The notes under the pieces were generated by a model that was not told the origin of the DNA, did not search any database, and saw only the letters and a program-made list of their open reading frames with translations. A program made the translations under genes and the position numbers. Positions 8,287 to 16,799 of a DNA stretch of 31,738 nt are shown one piece after another. The stretch's first letter is position 1. Each line of letters starts with the position of its first letter. The stretch lies in NCBI GenBank assembly GCA_934615235.1, contig CAKTTL010000025.1, positions 1 through 31,738 of the forward strand, in the 5' to 3' direction. This DNA is from an uncultured Clostridia bacterium. GTDB taxonomy: Bacteria > Bacillota > Clostridia > Christensenellales > Aristaeellaceae.

Positions 8287-9712
8287 CAAGGGTTTCCACG
8301 GCGGGACGGCCTTCGGCTGCCAGGGTGACGGCGTAATCGTCGCCCACCGGGCAGGCAAGGGCGGTCATCACGCAGGCGCCGTTCTGCGCGTATGCTTCGA
8401 TAATCGAAGTATCGACGAAAATATGGAGGGTGAGGCGGCCGTCCTCAAGCGGGACGCTGGCGGCAGAAACGCAATTCTCCTCTCGCTCGCCGCTTTCGGT
8501 GAACGTATAACGGCAGGCGCAGCGGTCGCAGGTCAGTTCGCCGCGCGCCGCGTCATAGGCCAGGCGGAAGAATTCGTCTCCCGTCTGCATCAGGCGGATT
8601 TCAAGCCGATCCGATTGCGCAAGGCGGGCGGTGAGCAGAATCTCCTTGCGCGGCCCGGTGCAGCGCGGCAGCGCGCGCTCGCCCTCGACAGCAAACGGCT
8701 CGGCGCGCCACTCGTTCCGGCGCAGCGTTTCCAGTTCGGCAAGCGGCGCCTGCAGGATTTTGCCGTCCTGCACACGCATCTCGCGCGGCATCGTCATCGT
8801 GCCGGCCCAGCCGTGGCCGAGCGTTCGCGTCGGCGTCACGTCGCCCCAGGAGAGCGCCCAGCCGATCAGCACGCGGCGGCCGTCGCGCGTGAGCGCCGTC
8901 TGCGGCGCGTAAAAATCAAGGCCGTAATCGAGCGGCTGCTTCGGTTTTTCCGGCGCGAAGCGCCCGTTTTCAATCCGCCCGGTCGCGGCCATGGCGTTCT
9001 GGCGGCTTACCAGCCCCGGCGCCGGCACGCCGATCACAGCCACGACAATCACGTCGCAGCCGTCGAGCCGGAAGCAGTCCGGGCATTCCGCCATCTCGCC
9101 CAGACCGTCCCAGAGCACGCCCTCGGCGCGCCACGCGCGCATATCCTCGGAAAAGAACGAGAGGAGCTTTCCCTCCCCGTCCTCCCGGACGGCCGCGATC
9201 ACCCGGTAACCGCCCTCGACGGCCAGTATCTTCGGGTCGCGGAAATCGTTCGGGTTATCTCCCGCGCCAAGCAGCGCGGACGGGATCACCGGGTTTTGCG
9301 GCCACTTGGTAAAATGCAGCCCGTCCCCGCTTTCCGCGACGCACTGCTGCTGCCTTCCCTCGCGGGTAACGCCGGTATAGACCAGATAGAGCTTTCCGTC
9401 CTTTTCCAGCGACGTGCCGGAAAAGCAGCCTCCCTCGTCGTACGGTTCGTCGGGCGCGAGCGCGACGGGTTCCAGCCGCCAGCGGACGAGATCCTCGCTC
9501 GTCCAGTGGCCCCAGTGCATCGGTCCCCAGACGGTGTCGTACGGATGATACTGAAAGAAAAGATGATACCGCCCCTGAAACAGGCCGAATCCGTTCGGAT
9601 CGTTCAGCCAGCCCGCCGGAACGCTGAGGTGATAGCCGGGGCGGTAGCGCGGGTTTGTTTTCGGAGGATTTTCGTTTTGAGCGCGCTGGGCGCGCGCGAG
9701 CTGCTCGCTCAT
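8264..9712 (-). CDS. GH32 sucrose/fructan hydrolase (sucrose-6-phosphate hydrolase or beta-fructosidase)
   Basis: The 482-residue enzyme carries all three GH32 catalytic motifs: WLNDPNG with nucleophile D38, FRDP with stabilising D159, and the EC motif with acid/base E209 (here AECPD). The five-bladed propeller (about 25-320) is followed by a C-terminal beta-sandwich. There is no signal peptide, so it is probably cytoplasmic and acts on sucrose, sucrose-6-phosphate or short fructans taken up by the cell. The ATG at 9712 follows AAGGAAGG at good spacing; the longer upstream frame would overlap maf. It lies 26 bp downstream of maf and is probably cotranscribed. No PTS or fructokinase gene is nearby. 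Exact substrate is undetermined. Confidence 0.92.
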   Translation of the reverse strand: MSEQLARAQRAQNENPPKTNPRYRPGYHLSVPAGWLNDPNGFGLFQGRYHLFFQYHPYDTVWGPMHWGHWTSEDLVRWRLEPVALAPDEPYDEGGCFSGTSLEKDGKLYLVYTGVTREGRQQQCVAESGDGLHFTKWPQNPVIPSALLGAGDNPNDFRDPKILAVEGGYRVIAAVREDGEGKLLSFFSEDMRAWRAEGVLWDGLGEMAECPDCFRLDGCDVIVVAVIGVPAPGLVSRQNAMAATGRIENGRFAPEKPKQPLDYGLDFYAPQTALTRDGRRVLIGWALSWGDVTPTRTLGHGWAGTMTMPREMRVQDGKILQAPLAELETLRRNEWRAEPFAVEGERALPRCTGPRKEILLTARLAQSDRLEIRLMQTGDEFFRLAYDAARGELTCDRCACRYTFTESGEREENCVSAASVPLEDGRLTLHIFVDTSIIEAYAQNGACVMTALACPVGDDYAVTLAAEGRPAVETLASWDIIA

Positions 9713-9737
9713 GTTTTTCTTCCTTCCTTTTTCCGGC

Positions 9738-10286
9738 TCAATCGCCAAGCATTTCGCAGGCCAGCGCCATCGGCAGGCCGATCACGTTCGTGGGGCTCCC
9801 CTCGATGCGGTCGACAAACCGCGCCGCGCCGCCCTGAATGCCGTACGCCCCGGCCTTATCCATCGGTTCGCCGGTCGCGACGTACGCGTCGATCTGCGCG
9901 TCGGTAAGGGAAACGAAGTGTACGCGCGTCACGTCGCAGCGGCTGGCTGCCCCGCCGGCTCTGATCACGGTCACGCCTGTGTACACCTCGTGCCAGCCGT
10001 CCGACAGGGCGCGAAGCATGCGCTTCGCCTCGGCCGCGTCGGCGGGCTTGCCGAGCACGCGCCCGTCATGATAGACAATGGTATCGGCCGCAAGCACCGT
10101 CTCGCCGGGATGCCTTGCGGCGGCCGCCTCCGCCTTGCGGCGCGAGAGGGTCAGCACCGTTTCTTCCGGCCCCCCGGAAAAAGTCTCGTCCGCGTTGACC
10201 GCGTCCACGACAAAATCAATGCCCGCGTTCTGCATCAGCTCCCGCCGCCTGGGCGAACCGGATGCAAGAAGGATCGTCTGATTCAA
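9738..10286 (-). CDS. maf: Maf-family nucleoside triphosphate pyrophosphatase
   Basis: The 182-residue protein has the Maf signature SGSPRR near the N terminus and the conserved AADTIV, LGKP and YTGVTV motifs. It hydrolyses non-canonical or selected NTPs such as dTTP/UTP to monophosphates, a house-cleaning role linked to septum inhibition. The start codon is TTG at 10286, with AGGAG 9 nt upstream. A candidate extended -10 lies about 30 bp before it. GH32 follows 26 bp after the stop, an unusual partner that implies shared transcription rather than shared pathway. Confidence 0.93.
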   Translation of the reverse strand: MNQTILLASGSPRRRELMQNAGIDFVVDAVNADETFSGGPEETVLTLSRRKAEAAAARHPGETVLAADTIVYHDGRVLGKPADAAEAKRMLRALSDGWHEVYTGVTVIRAGGAASRCDVTRVHFVSLTDAQIDAYVATGEPMDKAGAYGIQGGAARFVDRIEGSPTNVIGLPMALACEMLGD

Positions 10287-10318
10287 AGCGTTCCGCTCCT
10301 TTGCCTTTTTATGGCTTC

Positions 10319-10327
10319 AGTATAGCA
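10319..10327 (-). promoter_or_regulatory. Candidate extended -10 promoter for maf-GH32
   Basis: On the minus strand TGCTATACT matches an extended -10 (TGn plus TATACT). No good -35 is visible. It lies about 32 bases upstream of the maf start. Confidence 0.45.
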
Positions 10328-10432
10328 TGCAAAACGCAAAAATGCACGCGTCCGCCGTATTTTCGGGCGCGCTGCGCGCGTCCGGTAAAACTCTTTTTCG
10401 GCGCTTCGTTTTTTCCTTCACGCAATTATCGA

Positions 10433-10460
10433 TTGACTTTTCCGGGCGAACGTTTATAAT
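10433..10460 (+). promoter_or_regulatory. Sigma-A-type promoter of the BMP-family gene
   Basis: TTGACT (10433-10438) and TATAAT (10455-10460) are separated by 16 nt. AGGAGG follows about 19 nt downstream and the ATG is at 10495. This is one of the best promoter matches in the window and suggests high expression of the secreted binding protein. Confidence 0.8.
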
Positions 10461-10494
10461 CTAGGGTGATAATAAGCAGGAGGTTTTTGCTGAT

Positions 10495-11583
10495 ATGAAA
10501 AAGATCGTCGCGCTGCTTCTGGCCGTGCTGATGGCGGCTTCGATGCTGTCCGTCGCAGGCGCGGAAGAGAAGAAAGTCTACAACGTTGTCAACCTTGTCA
10601 ACGGCAATCTGGGCGATAAATCGTTCTACGATTCCGCTGAGGACGGCCTCAAGCGCCTGGCCGACGCGGGCCGCATCACCTACAAGACCATCGAAATGGG
10701 CGGCGACGACAGCGACCAGCCGACCTGGCTTTCCACGCTGTACGACGTGTCCGACGCGGGCGAATACGACCTGGTCATCTGCGGCACGTATCAGCTGCCG
10801 GAATACCTCAAAGAGGTCGCCGAGCAGTATCCGGATCAGAAATACCTGATCTATGACGACGACACCTATGTCGGCGCCTGCGACAACGTCGTGAACGTCA
10901 CCTTCAAGCAGAACGACACCGGTTACCTCTGCGGCGTGCTCGCCGGCGCGCTGACGACCGATACTTCCGTCGACAAAATCAACGCCGACAACGTGATCGG
11001 TTTCGTCGGCGGCGTGGACAGCCCCGTCATCAACGACTTCCTTTACGGCTATATCGAGGGCGCGCAGAGCGTCAACCCCGACGTGAAGGTCTGCACCCGC
11101 TACACCAACACCTACGTCGACACCGCCATCGCCAAGGAACATGCGCTGAGCATGATCAACGACTACAACTGCGATATCATCTGGGGCGTGGCCGGCAACT
11201 CCGGCAACGGCGCGGCTGAAGCGGGCGTGGAAACCGGCAAGGCGTGGTTCATCGGCGTCGACTCCGACCAGGAGCTCACCTTCGCGCCCGAGCTGGCCGC
11301 CAACACCCTCACCTCCGGCCTGAAGAACATCGGCGACGCGATCATCTGGATCTTTGACCAGTGGGACGCGGGCAACACGTTCTGGGGCACGCAGGTGAAG
11401 CTGGGCATCGCCGAAGGCGGCGTGGGCATCGTGACGGATAAGAACTTCACGAAGCTTCCGCAGGCCGTGCAGGACGCCGTCCTCAACGCGCAGGAGCAGA
11501 TCATCGCCGGTGAAATCGTCGTGGACAGCGCGATCAGCGATAACGAAGGCGCGATGGCGCTGCGCGATTCCGTCCAGCCCTGA
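10495..11583 (+). CDS. BMP-family (PnrA-like) ABC transporter substrate-binding protein
   Basis: The 362-residue secreted protein has a signal peptide (residues 1-23, hydrophobic core ending AGA before EEKK) and the two-lobed fold of the basic membrane protein family. Motifs include NGNLGDKSFYDSA, a middle IGFVGGVDSP and GVDSDQE. Relatives bind purine nucleosides, riboflavin or related ligands for ABC uptake. No lipobox cysteine is visible, so membrane tethering is doubtful. AGGAGG lies 11 nt before the ATG. No permease or ATPase follows: a terminator closes the unit at once, so this is an orphan binding protein that must work with components elsewhere. Ligand is not predictable. Confidence 0.88.
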   Translation: MKKIVALLLAVLMAASMLSVAGAEEKKVYNVVNLVNGNLGDKSFYDSAEDGLKRLADAGRITYKTIEMGGDDSDQPTWLSTLYDVSDAGEYDLVICGTYQLPEYLKEVAEQYPDQKYLIYDDDTYVGACDNVVNVTFKQNDTGYLCGVLAGALTTDTSVDKINADNVIGFVGGVDSPVINDFLYGYIEGAQSVNPDVKVCTRYTNTYVDTAIAKEHALSMINDYNCDIIWGVAGNSGNGAAEAGVETGKAWFIGVDSDQELTFAPELAANTLTSGLKNIGDAIIWIFDQWDAGNTFWGTQVKLGIAEGGVGIVTDKNFTKLPQAVQDAVLNAQEQIIAGEIVVDSAISDNEGAMALRDSVQP

Positions 11584-11605
11584 CGCGAAAGCAAATCAGC
11601 GCAAA

Positions 11606-11638
11606 ACCGGGAGAGGCCGACGCTTCCCCCGGTTTTTT
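11606..11638 (+). terminator. Terminator after the BMP-family gene
   Basis: An ACCGGG/CCCGGT stem (11606-11611 with 11628-11633, some internal pairing between) runs into six T residues (11633-11638). It lies 23 bases after the stop codon and before the epimerase ribosome binding site, so read-through or a second promoter must express the epimerase. Confidence 0.7.
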
Positions 11639-11671
11639 CAGATATGCTCAAAGAAAGGAGGAACAAAACAT

Positions 11672-12343
11672 ATGAACAACGTAATGCTCGCCCCTTCGAT
11701 GATGTGCGTACCCGCCTGGCGCGGCGGCGAAGCCGCCCTGAACGCGCTGGAAGCGGGCAGGGTTGAACTGCTCCATATGGACATTATGGACGGCGTTTTC
11801 GTGCCCAACCTGATGCTGAGCACGGAAAGCGTAAAGCAGCTGCGGCGCGAAACCGCGATCCCGCTCGATATCCACCTGATGATCGAGCGGCCGGAGGACA
11901 AGCTCGGCTGGTTCGACGTCCAGCCGGGCGAGTACGTCTCCATTCACGTGGAAACCACCAGGCACCTGCAGCGCGCCCTTGCGCGCGTGCGCGATCTGGG
12001 CGCGCACCCCGCCGTCGCGCTCAACCCCGCCACGCCGCTTTGCATGATCGAAGACGTGCTGCCCGACGTAGACATGGTGCTGCTGATGACGGTCAATCCC
12101 GGCTTCGCCGGGCAAAAGCTCGTCCCGCAGACGCTCGATAAAATCGCCCGCCTGCGCGCGACGCTCGATTCCGCCGCCCTCCCGCACGTTCTCATCGAGG
12201 TGGACGGCAACGTCAGCTTCGAGACCGCGCCGAAAATGCGCGCCGCCGGCGCGGACGCGTTCGTCTGCGGTACGTCCAGCATCTTCCACAAAGGCGCGCC
12301 CATCGCTGAAAATATCGAAAAGTTCAGGGCGGCGCTGGCATAA
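11672..12343 (+). CDS. Ribulose-phosphate 3-epimerase family protein (RPE or AlsE-like)
   Basis: A 223-residue TIM-barrel epimerase that interconverts ketose phosphates at C3. Metal and catalytic motifs are present: HMDIMDG (about 32-38), IHLMIERPE, MTVNPGFAGQ and IEVDGN, with the phosphate-binding GADAFVCGTSS near the end. The APSMMCV start and NPATP segment look somewhat closer to D-allulose-6-phosphate 3-epimerase (AlsE) than to classical Rpe, so the substrate may be a hexulose phosphate. AAGGAGG sits 8 to 9 nt before the ATG at 11672; the upstream frame extension runs through the preceding terminator and is rejected. A strong terminator follows. Confidence 0.88.
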   Translation: MNNVMLAPSMMCVPAWRGGEAALNALEAGRVELLHMDIMDGVFVPNLMLSTESVKQLRRETAIPLDIHLMIERPEDKLGWFDVQPGEYVSIHVETTRHLQRALARVRDLGAHPAVALNPATPLCMIEDVLPDVDMVLLMTVNPGFAGQKLVPQTLDKIARLRATLDSAALPHVLIEVDGNVSFETAPKMRAAGADAFVCGTSSIFHKGAPIAENIEKFRAALA

Positions 12344-12359
12344 AAGTCAATTACAAGCA

Positions 12360-12401
12360 AAACGGCATGCCTCGATTTTTACAGGCATGCCGTTTCTTTT
12401 T
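12360..12401. terminator. Bidirectional terminator between the epimerase and the nine-gene operon
   Basis: A perfect 13-bp stem (AAACGGCATGCCT at 12360-12372, mirror arm at 12383-12395) with a 10-nt loop is followed by CTTTTT on the plus strand. On the minus strand the same stem is followed by a short T run (CCGTTTTGC). It stops both converging units. Confidence 0.9.
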
Positions 12402-12417
12402 GAATCTGTGTTTTCAA

Positions 12418-13416
12418 TCAGTCCGTCGGCAATCCGCACGCCTCAAGCGTTGCCTTCTGCAGCGCGATTTCATAATCATAATCGAACGGATTCTGCTTTT
12501 CGCCGCGAATATACGCCGCAAAATCCTGCACCATGATATCGTATCTTCCCGTCATTTTCGGCACTTCAACGAACTGCTTGGCGTCGTTCCAGGGCGGCGG
12601 ATTATCCTTTGCGAAGGATACGGAGATCGTCGGCGGCCCTTCCAGCGGCTTCACCTCAACCGTGCCTTCCGTGCCACAGATCACCAGCTGCCGCCGGCCA
12701 AACCCGTTCACCTCTACGGACGTCGTCCGCACGGTACACGTCGCCTTCGGATACTCCACAACGGCCAGCGCGTTATCCAGCAGATCAACCTCCTCCGGCC
12801 TGGTCTTGCGCAGGTAGGGCGTCAGCTTCTGATAATTCGGTCCCAGCACCTGAAAAATCATATCCAGCAGGTGGCAGCCGAAGATATACATCGTCCCGCA
12901 TGAAAAACTGCTCAGCCACCGGCGGAATTCCAGCGGATGTCCGGTGCTCATCTGCGTGTCGATTTCGAAAATTTCGCCGAGCTTTCCCTCAATTGCCAGA
13001 TCCAGCGCATATCGAATCGCCGGGTTATAACGATACATATATCCCATCTGGACGACGCGCCGCTTTTCCTTTGCCAGCGTCATCAGGTGTTCGAACTCGC
13101 GGAAATTCTCTCCGCCCGGTTTATCCATATGGATGTGATACCCGCGCTCGATGCATTCCAGCGCGGCCGCGTCCAGATCTTTCACATCCGCTTCCACGGA
13201 AATCGCCTGCAGGCCGGGAATGGAAAAAAGTTCTTCCTTCGTCAGAAAAGGCAGCCCTTCATACCCCGGCAGGTCTTTTCTCCGTTCCAGCCATACTGGA
13301 TCCGGCTCGCACACGCCGACGACGTCGAAAATTTCCGGATATTTCCGGAAGGCCTTCATTTTCTCTTCGCCGTGATTATGTCCGATGCCCAGCTGCGCAA
13401 TCTTAATCCTTTCCAT
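12418..13416 (-). CDS. Gfo/Idh/MocA-family NAD(P)-dependent oxidoreductase
   Basis: The 332-residue protein has an N-terminal Rossmann fold (IKIAQLGIGHNHGEE, residues 4-18) and the family's C-terminal alpha/beta domain. The motif DKPGG stands where relatives have EKP. Such enzymes oxidise or reduce sugars, inositols or glycosides, often at C2 or C3. AAGGAGG lies 6 nt before the ATG at 13416; the longer frame upstream overlaps the EamA gene and is rejected. It is the last gene of the nine-gene operon, 11 bp after the transporter and just before the terminator. Its partner enzymes suggest oxidation of the imported sugar or of a product released by the glycosidase. Substrate is unknown. Confidence 0.88.
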   Translation of the reverse strand: MERIKIAQLGIGHNHGEEKMKAFRKYPEIFDVVGVCEPDPVWLERRKDLPGYEGLPFLTKEELFSIPGLQAISVEADVKDLDAAALECIERGYHIHMDKPGGENFREFEHLMTLAKEKRRVVQMGYMYRYNPAIRYALDLAIEGKLGEIFEIDTQMSTGHPLEFRRWLSSFSCGTMYIFGCHLLDMIFQVLGPNYQKLTPYLRKTRPEEVDLLDNALAVVEYPKATCTVRTTSVEVNGFGRRQLVICGTEGTVEVKPLEGPPTISVSFAKDNPPPWNDAKQFVEVPKMTGRYDIMVQDFAAYIRGEKQNPFDYDYEIALQKATLEACGLPTD

Positions 13417-13427
13417 ACGCTTCCTCC

Positions 13428-14375
13428 TTACCCGTTTATTTTTGCTTCGCGCGCCGCGTACGGTTCGCTCTCGCGCCCCGCCGCGCCGTTGGAGATAATC
13501 AGGCCGACGCACACCAGCACGAGCGCCGCAATATTCTCGATTGTAAAAATGCTTTCGCCCAGCAGCATACCGGACAGCGCCACGCCGAAGATCGGCGTAA
13601 GAAATTTATATACGCTGATACGCCCCACATCGTTGCGCTGCAGCAGATAAAACCACAGGCTGTACGCCGCCGCCGCGCATACGACCAGAAACAGAAACGT
13701 CGCGACGCCCGGCAGGTTCCATTCCTTCAGCCTTCCGCCGCTGAGCAGTCCGAGCGCCAGCAGCACGCCGCCGCCAAACATCTGCTGCCAGCCGGTCGTC
13801 TGAATCGGGTCGCTTCCCGCCGGCATGGCTTTCGCCAGCAGATAGCCCGCCGCTGCGAAGCAGCTGGATAAAATGACGATCAGATCGCCCCATTCCAGAC
13901 AAAAGCGCATGCCGCGCAGGTTCATTACGATAATCCCGGCAAAGCCGATCCCGCAGCCGACGATTTTGCGCCGGGTCAGTTTTTCCGTTTTGAAGAAAAG
14001 CGGCGTAAGCAGCACCAGAAAGAACACGTTAATCTGGTTGAGCACCGCGCCTTTCGTGCCGCTGGTGTTGGCAAGGCCGATATACAAAAGACCATACTGC
14101 AGCACCGTCTGGCACAATCCCAAACGCATCACATAGGGCAGCGTCCGGCGATTCGGGAAAGAAGGCTTTTTCTGGCGAAGCCAGGAGAATCCCAGCAGCA
14201 GCAGCCCCGCCAGCATAAACCTGCATCCTGCATGCAAAAGCTTTCCGGGCACATCCTGCGTCTGAATGCCAAAATACGCGCAGCTCAGTTTGACAATCGG
14301 ATAACCCGCTCCCCAGAAAAACGTGCAGAGCAGACACAGGAGCACCGTCTGATAGTTCGCTTTCTTTTTCAGCAT
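13428..14375 (-). CDS. EamA/DMT-family transporter
   Basis: The 315-residue protein has about ten predicted membrane helices arranged as two EamA repeats (roughly 10-150 and 165-300), each rich in small and aromatic residues. DMT-superfamily members move metabolites, amino acids or sugars, in either direction. AAGGA lies about 9 nt before the ATG, and the previous stop codon is only 4 bp away, so translation is coupled to the quinone-oxidoreductase-like gene. In this operon it may export an end product or import a second substrate; that is inference. Confidence 0.85.
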   Translation of the reverse strand: MLKKKANYQTVLLCLLCTFFWGAGYPIVKLSCAYFGIQTQDVPGKLLHAGCRFMLAGLLLLGFSWLRQKKPSFPNRRTLPYVMRLGLCQTVLQYGLLYIGLANTSGTKGAVLNQINVFFLVLLTPLFFKTEKLTRRKIVGCGIGFAGIIVMNLRGMRFCLEWGDLIVILSSCFAAAGYLLAKAMPAGSDPIQTTGWQQMFGGGVLLALGLLSGGRLKEWNLPGVATFLFLVVCAAAAYSLWFYLLQRNDVGRISVYKFLTPIFGVALSGMLLGESIFTIENIAALVLVCVGLIISNGAAGRESEPYAAREAKING

Positions 14376-14379
14376 TCGG

Positions 14380-15357
14380 TTAATCCTTAACTTTCAGCAC
14401 AACTTTGCCGATATTTTCGCCCCGTTCCAGAATCGCATGCGCCGCTTCCGCCTGCTCAATGGGCAAGACCCTGTATATCGTCGGGCGAATGGATCCGTCC
14501 GCCAGCTTCGGCCAGACGTTTTGCACGAGCTCGGCCAGAATATCGCTCTTTTCCTGCACGGAGCGCTTGCGCAGCATGCTTCCCTTGAAAACGATGCCCT
14601 TTGTCAGCAGCGCGCGCAACGGCACGTTCGTCGTCACGCCTGCCAGCGTGGAAATCAGCACCCAGCGGCAGCCTTCATTCACATAAGGGAAGCATTTCCC
14701 GATCGTCTCGCCCGCAAGGCAGTCGATCGCCACGTCGACAGGATGACCGTTTTCCGCTTCCTCCCGAATCACCTCGGCCGTATCCTCGCGCGAGGATACG
14801 ATTACTCTATCGGCGCGCAGGGGCGCGATCTTCTCCGCAATCTCATCCGTCAGCACGCTGGTGATCACGTACGCGCCAAACGCCTTCGCCATCGGGATGC
14901 CGACGCTGGCCAGTCCGCTCGCTCCCGCGGGGAAAAACAGCGTCTCGCCCGGACGGTATCCGCCTTCCCGGAACAAATTCAGATAGCAGGTCGCGTACGC
15001 TTCCGGCAGGCTTGCCGCCTCTTCAAAGCTCAGCCCGCCCGGAACCGGCATCACCATGCCCTCGTCCACGGCGACATATTCGGCGTATCCGCCGCCGCCC
15101 AGCAGCGCGCATACCCGGTCGCCCGTCCGCCATCTGGTAACCTCGGCGCCCGTTTCGCAAACAATACCGGCGACTTCCAGTCCCATCCACGGCGGGCATC
15201 CCTTCGGCGAGGGGTATTTTCCCTGCCGCTGCAAAAGGTCCGCGCGGTTCAGCGCCGCGGCGTGGATTTCAATCAGCACGTCCCGCGGTCCAACCGTCGG
15301 GTTTTCAACGTCCGACCAGACCAGGTTCCTGTTTTCGTCAATCAGCATTGCCTTCAT
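14380..15357 (-). CDS. Zinc-independent quinone-oxidoreductase-like MDR dehydrogenase (PIG3/QOR type)
   Basis: The 325-residue medium-chain dehydrogenase/reductase resembles TP53I3/QOR quinone oxidoreductases: start MKAMLI, LNRADLLQRQGKYP near 40, GLEVAGIV, and the NADPH-binding FPAGASGLASVG near 147. Catalytic-zinc ligands of alcohol dehydrogenases are missing. It would use NAD(P)H to reduce quinones or enals/enones, or oxidise a hydroxyl. AAAGGAG lies 8 nt before the ATG. It follows GH43 by 20 bp and precedes the EamA gene by 4 bp. In the context of two other redox genes it may complete a sugar-modification pathway; this is inference. Confidence 0.88.
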   Translation of the reverse strand: MKAMLIDENRNLVWSDVENPTVGPRDVLIEIHAAALNRADLLQRQGKYPSPKGCPPWMGLEVAGIVCETGAEVTRWRTGDRVCALLGGGGYAEYVAVDEGMVMPVPGGLSFEEAASLPEAYATCYLNLFREGGYRPGETLFFPAGASGLASVGIPMAKAFGAYVITSVLTDEIAEKIAPLRADRVIVSSREDTAEVIREEAENGHPVDVAIDCLAGETIGKCFPYVNEGCRWVLISTLAGVTTNVPLRALLTKGIVFKGSMLRKRSVQEKSDILAELVQNVWPKLADGSIRPTIYRVLPIEQAEAAHAILERGENIGKVVLKVKD

Positions 15358-15377
15358 ACGCTTTTCTCCTTTGCTCC

Positions 15378-16787
15378 CTACTCTTCGCTCGCGGAGCTGA
15401 GAACCACAACCTCGCCCAGCGCGCCTTCCTCCGCCAGCGATATGCGCAGGCTGGAAATTTCCATCGGCTGCGCCAGCGGCAGAATCACCGAACCGCCCGG
15501 CACATCCAGACAGGCGGAAAAATCCAGCGTCGCCTCGTATCGGTCGTTAAGAAGCAGCGTTCCTCTGCCCGTATAACCGGCCGGGTAAATCTGAATCAGC
15601 TCGGCCTTTACAGGCGTTTCCCATGTAAAATCCGCCTGCACGCCGCGCCATGCGTAGGACGCGGAGGATTCCGCCACACAGGTATCCCCGTCTGTCAGCG
15701 CCGCCGGCGCATCGGCCAGCGCGGCGACGTTTCGCCGTCCAAGATCGGCAAGCGGCAAAAGCTGCCAGCCCAGCGACGGGCCGCAAATATAAGCCGTACC
15801 GTCGGCATGATAGCCGCTGCGGTCATAACAAAGCTGACGCGCGGAAGGCAGATTATTCGGCTTGCAATGCGTATGGTACGCGGAGAATGTTTCCTCGCCC
15901 ACGGTAAAAAAGCTGTTATGCCCCGGACCGGAGACAAGAATCGACCCATCCTGCGCCTGCTGATAGCTCAGAATCGGGTTGCCCGCATATTTTTCGTACG
16001 GCCCGAGCGGCGATTTCGCCGTCGCAACGCCCACGCTGTAATCCTTGCCGGAATAAACGTTGCAGCTGTAATACAAATAATAAAGGCCGTCGTGCTTCTG
16101 CACCACGCCGCCTTCCGCCCAGACGCGGCTGCCGGTGCGCGTTTCCCACGGCTCGGTGGCTTCGATCAGCTTCACAGGCTCGCCGGCCATGCCGGAAAGA
16201 TCGCGCTTCATCTCCACGCCGTAGGTGATGCTTTCGTAATGATCGCCCATCTGCAGGTTAGCGGAATAGAAGATAAACGGCGTGCCGTCGTCGTCGACAA
16301 ACAAGCTCGCATCGATGATCGTATAACCCAGATCGAGCAGCGGCGTCTCCTGACAGATAAACCGCTCGCCCGCCTTCTCCGCATACGCGACACCCAGACG
16401 GCAGTAGTCCTTCGCGCCTTTTCCGCGAGCGGAAAAGAACATGCAATAGCGCCCGCCGTATTCGTAAACTTCTGGTGCCCAATGATCGGAACCGGCCCAC
16501 GGCGCGGGACGCATGGCGGTAAATCGGGCGCTGGGCGCCCATTTTGCCAGCGTATCCGTTTTATAACCGACGAAGTTTTCGCCGCCCGTCGTCGCTACCA
16601 TGTAGTAAACGCCGTCCGCAGAGAAAATAAAAGGATCGGCAACCCCGCTCAGATGAGGGTTTTTATAAAACAGGTTTTCTACCTCGGAAAAGTCGCGCAG
16701 CGCAAGGGGCTCTTTTTCCGCCCGGACGCATGATGCGGGAAGCAGCAGCGCCGTCGTCAAAAGCGCGAGCAGAAAAACTCTGAACAT
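15378..16787 (-). CDS. Secreted GH43-family glycosidase with C-terminal beta-sandwich
   Basis: The 469-residue protein starts with a signal peptide (hydrophobic 3-17; a PASC segment at 17-20 is a poor lipobox, so cleavage after VRA at 23 is likelier). The five-bladed propeller carries the GH43 triad: base D51 (ADPFIF), pKa modulator D159 (IIDASLF) and acid E225 (WAEGG). Residues after about 345 form a beta-sandwich-like domain. The family contains arabinanases, xylosidases and arabinofuranosidases. TAGGAGG, which includes the stop of the preceding M20 gene, is the ribosome binding site. It presumably trims an extracellular glycan before import by the ABC system of the same operon. Confidence 0.92.
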   Translation of the reverse strand: MFRVFLLALLTTALLLPASCVRAEKEPLALRDFSEVENLFYKNPHLSGVADPFIFSADGVYYMVATTGGENFVGYKTDTLAKWAPSARFTAMRPAPWAGSDHWAPEVYEYGGRYCMFFSARGKGAKDYCRLGVAYAEKAGERFICQETPLLDLGYTIIDASLFVDDDGTPFIFYSANLQMGDHYESITYGVEMKRDLSGMAGEPVKLIEATEPWETRTGSRVWAEGGVVQKHDGLYYLYYSCNVYSGKDYSVGVATAKSPLGPYEKYAGNPILSYQQAQDGSILVSGPGHNSFFTVGEETFSAYHTHCKPNNLPSARQLCYDRSGYHADGTAYICGPSLGWQLLPLADLGRRNVAALADAPAALTDGDTCVAESSASYAWRGVQADFTWETPVKAELIQIYPAGYTGRGTLLLNDRYEATLDFSACLDVPGGSVILPLAQPMEISSLRISLAEEGALGEVVVLSSASEE

Positions 16788-16799
16788 GTTCTCTTCCTC

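Noticed and set aside
5751..8336. An 861-residue plus-strand frame opposite recD2
   Set aside because: It is antisense to a well-supported helicase, rich in Arg/His/Ala, and has no recognisable motif.
10461..10494. A riboswitch before the BMP-family gene
   Set aside because: The leader between promoter and start is only about 30 nt, too short for a known riboswitch.
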